A program made the translations under genes and the position numbers. A DNA stretch of 64,000 nucleotides from Nitrospira sp. Its GTDB lineage: Bacteria; Nitrospirota; Nitrospiria; Nitrospirales; Nitrospiraceae. The notes below the pieces were generated by a model, which was given only the letters and a program-made list of their open reading frames with translations, was not told the DNA's origin and did no database searches. Below are positions 43,988-51,312 of the stretch, in pieces (within the stretch, counting starts at the first letter, position 1; each line of letters opens with the position of its first letter). The stretch is from positions 62,001-126,000 of the forward strand of contig JAUYAO010000058.1 in the NCBI GenBank assembly GCA_030692565.1, read 5' to 3'.

Positions 43988-44647
43988 ATGCGTCAGGATC
44001 AGATCCATGCCGCCATCAGGATCGTCAGGCGAGAGATCCGTCAATGGCAGGAACCGGTTGTGGGGGTCGTGGCGCGAGAGTCGAACCGCGATCCGTTCCG
44101 TATTCTGATTTCCTGCCTCCTCAGCCTCCGCACCAAAGACAAAACCACCGGTGAAGCCAGCGAGCGGCTGTTTGCCTTAGCGCACAAACCCGCCCCGATG
44201 CTGACGCTTCCGCTCGAAACGATAGAACAGGCCATCTATCCGGTCTGCTTCTACCGGACGAAAGCCAAATCCATTCATCAGATCTGTCAGCGGCTCTTGG
44301 AAACGTACGGCGGAGTCGTGCCCGATTCCATCGACGAATTGGTCACGCTCTCAGGGGTAGGACGAAAGACCGCCAACCTGGTCGTCACGGTGGGCTACGG
44401 CAAACCAGGCATCTGCGTCGATATTCACGTGCACCGGATCAGCAACCGCTGGGGCTACATCAAGACCAAGACTCCTGACGAGAGCGAAGAGGCGTTGCGC
44501 CGGAAACTCCCTCCGCAACATTGGATCACCTTCAACGATCTCCTGGTGCCCTTCGGGCAGAACCTCTGCCAACCGGTCTCTCCCTGGTGCAGCAAGTGCA
44601 AACTGAAGGACTATTGCGATCGGGTGGGAGTAGAGAAATCCCGCTAA
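43988..44647 (+). CDS. nth: Endonuclease III (base-excision DNA glycosylase/AP lyase)
   Basis: 219 aa. Helix-hairpin-helix LSGVGRKTANLV carries the catalytic Lys; VDIHVHRISNR carries the catalytic Asp. The C-terminal [4Fe-4S] ligands are Cys-x6-Cys-x2-Cys-x5-Cys (CQPVSPWCSKCKLKDYC). Removes oxidised pyrimidines. The 3' end overlaps the convergent DsrE gene by 4 bp. Confidence 0.96.
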   Translation: MRQDQIHAAIRIVRREIRQWQEPVVGVVARESNRDPFRILISCLLSLRTKDKTTGEASERLFALAHKPAPMLTLPLETIEQAIYPVCFYRTKAKSIHQICQRLLETYGGVVPDSIDELVTLSGVGRKTANLVVTVGYGKPGICVDIHVHRISNRWGYIKTKTPDESEEALRRKLPPQHWITFNDLLVPFGQNLCQPVSPWCSKCKLKDYCDRVGVEKSR

Positions 44648-45063
44648 ATAAACAACTTCGTCTCCGCCTCGGCGGTCAAACTTAAAATGGCGGGGAGCCC
44701 GAGAACTTCATCGACCTTGGCCTCAACCGCCTGGCCGTCCACGCCCATGTATTCCAGGCCGGCGCTACAGGCGATCAGGCGAAAGTGGCCGACCTGCTTG
44801 GCATCGTGAAACATTTCGGAAATCTTCGGAACCTGCTTCTCTTTCAACAAGCGTGCGACTTCCACGGCAGAGTCCGCATACTCCGGGGGAAAGTCGATCT
44901 GATCGATCTTCCCTTCGGCCAGTTTCTTGATCGTCCAGAACAACAGCACGACGATCACGTCTTTGCCCATCGCGGCAGCCGTCATGCCGAGCGTCGCGAC
45001 TTGATGCAACTTGTCGTAGGTGGCGTTATGGGCAAAGATGACAAACTTGGGCTTCTTCGACAT
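44644..45063 (-). CDS. DsrE-family protein (second copy in window)
   Basis: 139 aa. Fold and motifs of the DsrE/F group: FVIFAHNATYDKLHQVATLGMTAAAMGKDVIVVLLFWTI at the N-terminus and FRLIACSAGLEYMGV with the likely sulfur-binding Cys. Shorter than the 41298 protein, without its insertion. It lies 7 bp before the secreted-protein gene at 45071 in transcription order reversed (i.e. downstream of it), so the two may form an operon. Confidence 0.88.
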   Translation of the reverse strand: MSKKPKFVIFAHNATYDKLHQVATLGMTAAAMGKDVIVVLLFWTIKKLAEGKIDQIDFPPEYADSAVEVARLLKEKQVPKISEMFHDAKQVGHFRLIACSAGLEYMGVDGQAVEAKVDEVLGLPAILSLTAEAETKLFI

Positions 45064-45070
45064 AAGACCG

Positions 45071-45427
45071 TTACTTCTTCTTGGCGCGGGCTTTCACGCT
45101 GTTAATATAATCGGCAATGGCCGCGTCCACTTCGGCAGACACCAGCGGACGGTCGTGGGTTTCGCTTTCATCGACGAGATACTTGTCATGATCCTTTTCT
45201 TGCCGAACCACCACCGTATTCTCCGGCGTCACTTCAATCATCATGAACCACTCTTTGGCCCCCTGCGTGATCACGACCTCTTTCCCAAGCCCCTTCTTAC
45301 TGACTTCGATCTGAAGCTCATCGCTCTCGGCGGCCAGAGACAGACCGGAAACCGGTCCGCCGCCGAAGAGCAGACACAGCAGCAGAACAGGGAGAAACCG
45401 CCAGGGCATGAGGGGACGGAGGGCCAT
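45071..45427 (-). CDS. Secreted protein of unknown function (118 aa)
   Basis: Signal peptide residues 1-33 (long hydrophobic core LPVLLLCLLFGG, ending SLAAES). Mature part: LQIEVSKKGLGKEVVITQGAKEWFMMIEVTPENTVVV, then an acidic segment with DKYLVDESETHDRP and a basic KARAKKK tail. No motif recognised. 7 bp upstream of the DsrE gene on the same strand. Confidence 0.8.
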   Translation of the reverse strand: MALRPLMPWRFLPVLLLCLLFGGGPVSGLSLAAESDELQIEVSKKGLGKEVVITQGAKEWFMMIEVTPENTVVVRQEKDHDKYLVDESETHDRPLVSAEVDAAIADYINSVKARAKKK

Positions 45428-45546
45428 ACAGGACTCACTCGCTCCGGAAATGCTGCGCCATTATATGACGCCGTCCTTTCCGAGGTAAACCATGCAAGCC
45501 CCAGCCCTTCCGGTTGAGAGGATCCCCGTGCTAGGATCCCTCCCCC

Positions 45547-45978
45547 ATGGATGCCATTCTTGCGACCATTACACAATATGTCCCAGTCCACGTGCTCATC
45601 TGGCTGACGGTCGGCTCGTTGATCGGGTTCATCGGTACCCTGATTGCCATCCCCTTCATCATGGTGCGCCTGCCGGAAGACTATTTCGATACGCGCACCC
45701 CGCGGCACTGGATGAAAGATCATCACCCGGTCCTGCGATTGGTCGGACTGATCGTCAAGAACGCCATCGGCGCCGTATTCCTCCTGGCCGGATTCGCCAT
45801 GCTGTTCCTGCCCGGCCAGGGAATTCTGACCATGCTCATCGGTATCTCGCTCCTGGATTTTCCTGGGAAGCGGAAACTGGAAGCGAAAATCGTCGGCCAG
45901 CACACCGTGTTGCAGGCCCTCAACGCGATTCGCGCGAAGTTCGGCAAACCACCCCTGACCCTCGCGCCGGATTCGTAA
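45547..45978 (+). CDS. PGPGW-family membrane protein
   Basis: 143 aa with two transmembrane segments (residues ~15-38 and ~65-98). The signature PGPGW-type loop reads LPGQGILTMLIGI, and the helix ending LLDFPGKRKLEAK follows. Such proteins are inner-membrane with no assigned function. Polymerase gene polA starts 6 bp after its stop. Confidence 0.82.
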   Translation: MDAILATITQYVPVHVLIWLTVGSLIGFIGTLIAIPFIMVRLPEDYFDTRTPRHWMKDHHPVLRLVGLIVKNAIGAVFLLAGFAMLFLPGQGILTMLIGISLLDFPGKRKLEAKIVGQHTVLQALNAIRAKFGKPPLTLAPDS

Positions 45979-45984
45979 ACCGCT

Positions 45985-48639
45985 ATGACGACTGACTCCA
46001 GCCGCAAGACGCTCTATCTGATCGATGGGAGCGCTTACATCTATCGCGCCTTCTTTGCCCTCCCCGCCCTGAATAATTCCAAGGGCCTCCAGACGAACGC
46101 GGTCTATGGCTTCATGACCACGCTCCTGAAGATCCTGCGTGAGCGGAAGCCGGACGGGATCGTCGTCGCATTCGATGAGCGGGGTCCGACACTGCGCCAC
46201 CAGGAGTTTAAAGAATACAAAGCCCAGCGGCCCCCGATGCCCGACGGTATGAGCGCACAAATCCCCTATATCCATCAGGCCGTCGAAGCCTTGAACATTC
46301 CCGCCGTCAAGCAGGCCGGCTACGAGGCGGACGACCTGATCGGCACGCTCGCCAAGAAAGCAGAGCGCGCCGGCGATGACGTCGTGATCGTCACCGGCGA
46401 CAAGGACATGCTGCAGCTCGTCACGCCGCACATCCGCATCTACGACCCGGTGAAAGATAAATGGTCCGGCGAAGCCGAATGCGTGGAGAAGTTCGGCGTC
46501 GAACCGGCGCGGGTCATCGAGATTATGGGGCTCATGGGCGATGCCTCGGACAACATCCCCGGCGTCAAAGGTATCGGTGAAAAAACGGCAATCAAGCTCA
46601 TCGCGCAGTTCGGCACCATCGACGAATTGCTCCGCCGCGTCGAGGAAGTCACGCCGCCCCGCATCAAAGCGATGCTGATCGAACAGGCCGACAACGCCCG
46701 GCTCAGCCGCAAGCTCGCGACCATCGACGTGAACAGCCCGGTCGAATTCGACGCGGAGGCCTTCCGGGTCAAGCCGCCGCACCAGGATCAACTCACCGAC
46801 CTGCTCCGCGAACTGGAATTCACCGCCCTGCTGAAGACGCTTCAACCGGCAACCAAGCCACCGGAGACTCCGGCGGCAGCACTCACGATCATCCAAGACG
46901 AGCCCTCCGCAGAACGGTTCGTCAAAAGCCTTCCAGTAGGAAGTCCGCTCGCCGTGCAATGCCTGCTCTCAGGCGGGGCCAGCGTCAGTGCCGACGTGCT
47001 CGGGTTCGCGCTCTCATCGGGAGGCCACACCGCCTTTTTCCCGCTCGACGTGCATACCTACATGCGCCCGATCACGACCCTGTTGCATGACCAGACGCGC
47101 ACCAAGGTCGTCCATGACCTGAAAGCCACGCTGCTCGCGTTCCATCGCATCGGCGTCACCGTCGCCGGCCCCTATCTCGATACGATGGTCGCAGACTATC
47201 TGCTCAACCCCAATCGCCGCGACCACAGCCTCGCTACCATTGCGATGGAGGCAGTCGGCCATCGCCTGGGCGAATCCCGCCCCGAAGCCAAGGCGCCGCA
47301 ATCGCTCTTCGATGAAGATACCGGCTCGCGCGATGAAGCCGCCGAACAGGCCACCGTGCTGGCCCAGCTGGCCCCGGTGATGATCGAGCGACTGACCGCC
47401 CAGGGCAGCCTGAAACTCTTCCATGAGATTGAAATGCCGCTCGTGCCGGTGCTGGCCGAGATCGAACGAAACGGTTTCCTGCTCGACGTCGAGGGGCTCA
47501 AGGTATTGAGCAAGGAATTGGAGCACGAGCTCGACAAGATGATGGAGACCATCGCTGGCCTGGCGGGCGGCGAGTTCAACATCAATTCGCCGAAACAGCT
47601 GGCAGTCATACTTTTCGAGAAACTCGGCCTTAAGCCAGGCCGCAAGACCAAGACCGGCTATTCGACCGACGAAGACACGCTTACGCAGCTCGCAACCCAG
47701 CACGATTTACCTGCGCAGATCCTGACCTATCGCAGCATCAGCAAACTCAAATCGACCTACGTCGATGCCTTGCCGGAACTCGTGAATCCCGAAACCAAGC
47801 GGCTCCACACATCGCTCAATCAAACCGTCGCCGCGACCGGCCGGCTGTCATCGACCGATCCTAATCTGCAGAACATTCCGGTCAAGGGCGACTACGGTCT
47901 GCGCATTCGCGAAGCCTTCATCGCGCCGAAAGGTCATACCCTGCTCTGCGCCGACTATAGTCAGATCGAACCGCGCATTCTCGCGCATTTGTCGCAGGAT
48001 CCGCGCTTGCTCGAAGTGTTCGAGAAAGGCGAAGACATTCACATGGCGACGGCCATGGATATTTTCCACCTCCCCGCTTCGCAGATCACGCGCGAGATGC
48101 GACGCGCGGCCAAGAGCGTCGTCTTCGGCATCGTTTACGGCATCAGCCCCTTCGGCCTCTCGCAGAACATCGGCGTGCCACAGGCGGAAGCCAAGAAATA
48201 TATCGAGACCTATTTTGAAAAATATGCCGGCGTGCGCGCCCTGATGGATCGGAATATCGCCGAAGGCAAAGAGAAAGGTTTCACCACCACAATACTGGGA
48301 CGGCGGCGGCCGATTCCAGAACTGCAGAGCGGTGATCCGGTGCAGCGCGGCTTCGGGGAACGCATGGCGGTGAACAGTCCCATCCAGGGTTCAGCCGCCG
48401 ACTTGATCAAAGTCGCCATGATCAATGTGAGCAAGGCCCTCCATCACGAGATGCCGCACACGAAGATGATCCTCCAGGTCCATGACGAATTGATTTTCGA
48501 AGTGCCTGAAAGAGAATTGGACGAAGCCAAGCGGCTGGTGAAACACGAGATGGAAGGCGTCGGCAAGCAACTGAAACTCTCCGTCCCGCTCAAAGTCGAT
48601 CTCGGCACCGGCCACAACTGGCGCGTCGCGCATCCATAA
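45985..48639 (+). CDS. polA: DNA polymerase I
   Basis: 884 aa. Residues 1-~290: 5'-3' exonuclease (LIDGSAYIYRAFFAL, GYEADDLIGTLA, GDKDMLQLV, MGDASDNIPGVKGIGEKTA). ~300-480: 3'-5' exonuclease-like domain in which the catalytic D-x-E reads QCLLSGG and the second Asp site reads HDLKATLLAF, so proofreading is probably lost as in Bacillus/Thermus enzymes. ~490-884: polymerase (DYSQIEPRILAHLS, RRAAKSVVFGIVYG, QVHDELIFEV). Its last 59 bp are repeated at 49677-49735. Confidence 0.97.
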   Translation: MTTDSSRKTLYLIDGSAYIYRAFFALPALNNSKGLQTNAVYGFMTTLLKILRERKPDGIVVAFDERGPTLRHQEFKEYKAQRPPMPDGMSAQIPYIHQAVEALNIPAVKQAGYEADDLIGTLAKKAERAGDDVVIVTGDKDMLQLVTPHIRIYDPVKDKWSGEAECVEKFGVEPARVIEIMGLMGDASDNIPGVKGIGEKTAIKLIAQFGTIDELLRRVEEVTPPRIKAMLIEQADNARLSRKLATIDVNSPVEFDAEAFRVKPPHQDQLTDLLRELEFTALLKTLQPATKPPETPAAALTIIQDEPSAERFVKSLPVGSPLAVQCLLSGGASVSADVLGFALSSGGHTAFFPLDVHTYMRPITTLLHDQTRTKVVHDLKATLLAFHRIGVTVAGPYLDTMVADYLLNPNRRDHSLATIAMEAVGHRLGESRPEAKAPQSLFDEDTGSRDEAAEQATVLAQLAPVMIERLTAQGSLKLFHEIEMPLVPVLAEIERNGFLLDVEGLKVLSKELEHELDKMMETIAGLAGGEFNINSPKQLAVILFEKLGLKPGRKTKTGYSTDEDTLTQLATQHDLPAQILTYRSISKLKSTYVDALPELVNPETKRLHTSLNQTVAATGRLSSTDPNLQNIPVKGDYGLRIREAFIAPKGHTLLCADYSQIEPRILAHLSQDPRLLEVFEKGEDIHMATAMDIFHLPASQITREMRRAAKSVVFGIVYGISPFGLSQNIGVPQAEAKKYIETYFEKYAGVRALMDRNIAEGKEKGFTTTILGRRRPIPELQSGDPVQRGFGERMAVNSPIQGSAADLIKVAMINVSKALHHEMPHTKMILQVHDELIFEVPERELDEAKRLVKHEMEGVGKQLKLSVPLKVDLGTGHNWRVAHP

Positions 48640-48644
48640 CCATA
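48586..48644 (+). repeat. polA 3'-end repeat, copy 1 (functional gene end)
   Basis: 59 bp spanning the last codons and stop of polA. 58 of 59 bases recur at 49677-49735 in the same orientation. The two copies bracket the BrnTA and Phd-type genes. Confidence 0.9.
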
Positions 48645-48646
48645 GA

Positions 48647-48847
48647 TCAGGAAAAGGCCTCAAGCAGTTCGACATCTTTCTTGAGGAGCTGATTAACCAA
48701 GTCTCCGACTTCCGTGTGCTTTTTCTTGGCAATCCGTTCGAGTTGCCGGTGGACTTTGGCATCAAGATAAACGGGGAAGTGCAGGGCCGCGGCCTTCCGA
48801 AAAAACTTTCCTCGCACGCCCTTTGAAAAATCGTACTCTCGTTTCAT
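48647..48847 (-). CDS. brnA: BrnA-type antitoxin
   Basis: 66 aa. Starts MKREYDFSKGVRGKFFRKAA, the usual opening of BrnA/CopG-like antitoxins, then LHFPVYLDAKVHRQLERIAKKKHTEVGDLVNQLLKKD, a ribbon-helix-helix pattern for DNA binding and toxin neutralisation. The ATG directly follows the toxin stop (TAAATG), and CAGGAGG inside the toxin end serves as ribosome-binding site. Confidence 0.85.
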   Translation of the reverse strand: MKREYDFSKGVRGKFFRKAAALHFPVYLDAKVHRQLERIAKKKHTEVGDLVNQLLKKDVELLEAFS

Positions 48848-49150
48848 TTACGTCCTCCTGTACTGTTTAGTCTCGTTTCTTGTCGCCTTACGGGCTGAGA
48901 TGATACGAACTCTGGCACCATCAGCGGCTTCATCGAAGGTGTGACACACAACCAATACCGTGTCGGCTGTGTCTAGTCCCAATGTGGCCCACCGATCTTC
49001 ATGGCCACTATGTTTCTCGTCAAATTCAGAAAGCGCTTCCGAGTCGAGAAATACTGTGGCCGCTCGCTCGAAAGCAATTCCGTGCTTCCGAATGTTTTGC
49101 CGAGCTTTGGCGGGATCCCACTCAAATTTATACCGAAACAGTTTAGCCAC
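48848..49150 (-). CDS. brnT: BrnT-type toxin
   Basis: 100 aa. BrnT ribonuclease-toxin family: YKFEWDPAKARQNIRKHGIAFERAATVFLD, then DEKHSGHEDRWATLGLD and VVCHTFDEAADGARVRIISARKATRNETKQY. The family's Lys/His/Arg/Glu catalytic residues lie in these blocks. GTG start at 49150 without a visible Shine-Dalgarno. Toxin precedes antitoxin, the standard BrnTA order; the pair normally represses its own promoter. Confidence 0.88.
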   Translation of the reverse strand: MAKLFRYKFEWDPAKARQNIRKHGIAFERAATVFLDSEALSEFDEKHSGHEDRWATLGLDTADTVLVVCHTFDEAADGARVRIISARKATRNETKQYRRT

Positions 49151-49323
49151 GCGGTTATTATTTCATAAACTCGCGGTGAGGCCAAGAAGTGTTGCTTGAA
49201 GCAATTGATGCACTATTTCCAAGCATTCGCCAGAGCTCAGAATTCCTGGCGCACGTCCCACCTATGGGACGAGGTTGAAGACGATCACATAGCCTGTCAG
49301 ACTGTGCCCACTTCGGTGACCAC

Positions 49324-49653
49324 ATGAAGACCGCAACTGTCAGACAATTTCGCGATCGCGCCACCAGTCTCCTCAAGCAGGATGAGCCGATCATAGTCAC
49401 AAGACACGGAAAGATCGTGGGGTTCTTCCTACCAGCCGCCGGCGAGGCCCTCCCGTCCGAAATCAAGGAAGACCTGTTCTCGACCCTGACCGATGAGATT
49501 CGGGCTTCGATGAAGAGCCATCGTCTCACCGAGGCCGCCATCCTTGCCGACTTCGAGAAAACCAGAACAGCTCGTCGCCGACGCTCACCCGAATCTGTCC
49601 GCATGGCTCAAAGAAAAGCAAAGCAACGAGTGAAGCATGAGTGGCGGGCATGA
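49324..49653 (+). CDS. Phd/YefM-type antitoxin without a toxin
   Basis: 109 aa. The N-terminus MKTATVRQFRDRATSLLKQDEPIIVTRHGKIVGFFLP is a Phd-like DNA-binding fold. The C-terminus is a basic helix (RTARRRRSPESVRMAQRKAKQRVKHEWRA). No toxin ORF follows; instead the polA-tail copy begins 24 bp later, so a toxin may have been lost. The end of the frame (VKHE) resembles the polA C-terminal LVKHE, which suggests the duplicated polA DNA may reach into this gene. Confidence 0.8.
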   Translation: MKTATVRQFRDRATSLLKQDEPIIVTRHGKIVGFFLPAAGEALPSEIKEDLFSTLTDEIRASMKSHRLTEAAILADFEKTRTARRRRSPESVRMAQRKAKQRVKHEWRA

Positions 49654-49753
49654 TAAAGCACTTGGGGCTATCCATGCCGCTCAAAGTCGATCTCGGCACC
49701 GGCCACAACCGGCGCGTCGCGCATCCATAACCATAAGCTGAGTGAGGTGACCT
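49654..49753 (+). pseudogene. Displaced polA 3'-end copy (copy 2 of the 59-bp repeat at 49677-49735)
   Basis: 49677-49735 matches 48586-48644 in 58 of 59 bases. The one change turns the Trp codon TGG into CGG. In frame, upstream, it reads IKHLGLSMPLKVDLGTGHNRRVAHP and stop, next to polA's KQLKLSVPLKVDLGTGHNWRVAHP, so a weaker similarity extends further left. It is not expressible as a polymerase and marks the right boundary of the toxin-antitoxin insert. Confidence 0.85.
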
Positions 49754-50011
49754 ATGCAGAACGCACGTCTTTCAATAGCGTGGCTGATCACGGGCGTAAG
49801 CCTTGGCGCATTGGGACTCCTGCTGCTCATGGGGCAGCCGTTCACCGCGAAGGCGCAAGAGCAGAAACAGTTTCAGTACAGAATCGTTGAGGTGCTTCCT
49901 GACACGCAGAATATGCAATCCAAGCTGAACGAGTTTGGATCAAGCGGGTGGGAGCTGGTGGCGGCCTCGATGGGAAACATGACGGAGCCGAGGTTGATTT
50001 TTAAGAAGTGA
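49754..50011 (+). CDS. Small secreted or membrane-anchored DUF4177-like protein
   Basis: 85 aa. An N-terminal hydrophobic segment (residues 8-30, ending TAKAQ) acts as signal or anchor. The short domain QYRIVEVLPDTQNMQSKLNEFGSSGWELVAASMGN, with its N-x-x-GxxGWELV pattern, is typical of DUF4177. GAGGTGA precedes the ATG. Confidence 0.82.
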   Translation: MQNARLSIAWLITGVSLGALGLLLLMGQPFTAKAQEQKQFQYRIVEVLPDTQNMQSKLNEFGSSGWELVAASMGNMTEPRLIFKK

Positions 50012-50077
50012 GAGGGCTCAGCATATATAAGGAATTCCGGTGAACCCTGGCGAGCGACCAGGAGAAGTGAGGCGGGC

Positions 50078-51010
50078 ATGAAAAAAGTCTTCGTCTCTCA
50101 GAACTTAGTCGAAATAGAAATGCTTAAAGAGCGCCTTGAACGGGCAGGCATCCCCTGCACGATCAAGAACCAGCGTTCATCCAGTCTCGCCGGAGAGGTC
50201 CCATTTACAGAAGTCTTCCCCGAGTTGTGGGTAGTACGAGACATAGACAACGATCAGGCTCTTGAGCTGATTGAGGAACCATCGGCTTTCGATATGCCCA
50301 GCCAGAACGGGTGGGCCTGTGCTGCATGTGGAGAGCATCACGATGGCCAGTTTGGGACTTGCTGGAAGTGCGGCAGAGAAAGAGGCCCAGATTCCAAAGC
50401 CGCGCACCCCCCTTCTCCAGATCCAGACTCACCGAATCCATTGCCGCTAGTTCCAGATGTTGTGAGAGGCTTTCTTCTAGGTGCCCTCTTCACTGTAGCT
50501 GGGTTTGCCCTCTGGAATTACCTGTCGCTGACAGGTACCCCTTATGATCGCAATGGAGATGGCAAAGACGATGTTATTTATGAATACCTGGGGCGAGTTC
50601 TGCAGAGCATAACGTATGACAACAATTTCGATGGATTCTTCGAAACTAGGTCCATCTTCAACCGTAATGGAGATGTGGTCAGCACGGAGATCGACCGTAA
50701 TCGGGACGGAAAACCTGATGTAATCGGACACAATACCTTGGGCAAGCTAGATTTCGTCGAGATCATCGATCTAGAAACCGGGAAAGTCAGAAAACGGATG
50801 TATTACAATCTCGACATGAAGACTCGAGAGGAATTCGATCAGGATGGTGATGGAGCACTTGAGACAGTAACGCAGTTTGACGAGTATGAGAATTCTCTTC
50901 TTAAGGAAGGTCTGATTAATTCCCGCTTTCGATCAGTCAGTGGCAGAAAATCGGGGAATTCCACTGATTCCCGTCCGCAATTTCGAATTAATCAGACCTT
51001 CCTTAAATGA
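50078..51010 (+). CDS. DUF2007-like, zinc-ribbon, membrane protein with four calcium-loop repeats; C-terminus altered by insertion
   Basis: 310 aa. Residues 1-70: DUF2007-type signal-transducing domain (KVFVSQNLVEIEMLKERLERAGIPC). Zinc ribbon Cys81-x2-Cys84...Cys95-x2-Cys98. Transmembrane helix ~126-150. After it, four D-x-N-x-D-G-type loops (DRNGDGKDD, DNNFDGFFE, DRNRDGKPD, DQDGDGALE) look like calcium-binding dockerin/EF motifs outside the membrane. The last 34 residues come from an inserted TIR element; without it the protein would end ENSLLK. Confidence 0.85.
   Translation: MKKVFVSQNLVEIEMLKERLERAGIPCTIKNQRSSSLAGEVPFTEVFPELWVVRDIDNDQALELIEEPSAFDMPSQNGWACAACGEHHDGQFGTCWKCGRERGPDSKAAHPPSPDPDSPNPLPLVPDVVRGFLLGALFTVAGFALWNYLSLTGTPYDRNGDGKDDVIYEYLGRVLQSITYDNNFDGFFETRSIFNRNGDVVSTEIDRNRDGKPDVIGHNTLGKLDFVEIIDLETGKVRKRMYYNLDMKTREEFDQDGDGALETVTQFDEYENSLLKEGLINSRFRSVSGRKSGNSTDSRPQFRINQTFLK
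50901..51006. mobile_element. MITE-like insertion, TTAA-flanked, 22-bp perfect terminal inverted repeats
   Basis: TTAAGGAAGGTCTGATTAAT plus TC (50901-50922) recurs inverted at 50985-51006. If TTAA is the target duplication, the inserted unit is 50905-51006, 102 bp. It is AT-richer than its surroundings, encodes no transposase, and sits in the last codons of the 50078 gene. Removing it restores CTT AAA TGA as the end of that gene. Confidence 0.75.
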
Positions 51011-51312
51011 TAACCCTATGCTCATCAGTAAGAATGCTGACGACTGACTACTCCACCTCCGGCAACTCTCCGTACACCGACTCCACCACGTTCTTCATTT
51101 CCTCGTCGGACACCGGGATGTTGTAGATTTCTTCGCCGGCTTCCTACATCGACTTCAGATCGAGCCTCGTGCCCGTTACGAGGTCTTCACCTTTACCGAG
51201 TTTACCTTTGACGGCATAAGGCCTTCGAGGGAGAGCGCAAGGCAAGACATGTCTGCCGCGGCTAGGATGGTATGCGCGCCGAGATGCGCCTGAAGGTGTT
51301 CGCCAAGCAGGC
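51011..51312. other. Intergenic stretch with decayed coding remnants
   Basis: No intact gene. Minus-strand remnants lie at 51048-51230 (annotated separately). On the plus strand a short segment near 51263-51314 reads RAEMRLKVFAKQA then stop; too short to interpret. Confidence 0.6.
51048..51230 (-). pseudogene. Gene fragment with in-frame stop, unidentified
   Basis: One minus-strand frame reads AVKGKLGKGEDLVTGTRLDLKSM, a TAG at 51144-51146, then 31 sense codons with a coding-like composition (EEIYNIPVSDEEMKNVVESV...ELPEVE) and a stop at 51048. The uninterrupted acidic helix after the TAG suggests the C-terminus of a former protein. I cannot name the family. Confidence 0.45.

Noticed and set aside
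45271-46959. 562-codon open frame on the minus strand opposite polA
   Set aside because: It lies antisense to well-conserved polA and neighbouring genes and its translation is His/Asp/Arg-rich without any family; a GC-rich shadow frame.
48973-49185. 70-codon minus-strand frame overlapping brnT
   Set aside because: Out of frame with brnT; no family or ribosome-binding site.
48640-49760. Integrase or transposase for the polA-bracketed insert
   Set aside because: All six frames between the repeats were considered; only BrnTA and the Phd-type gene are credible. Any integrase is absent or lost.
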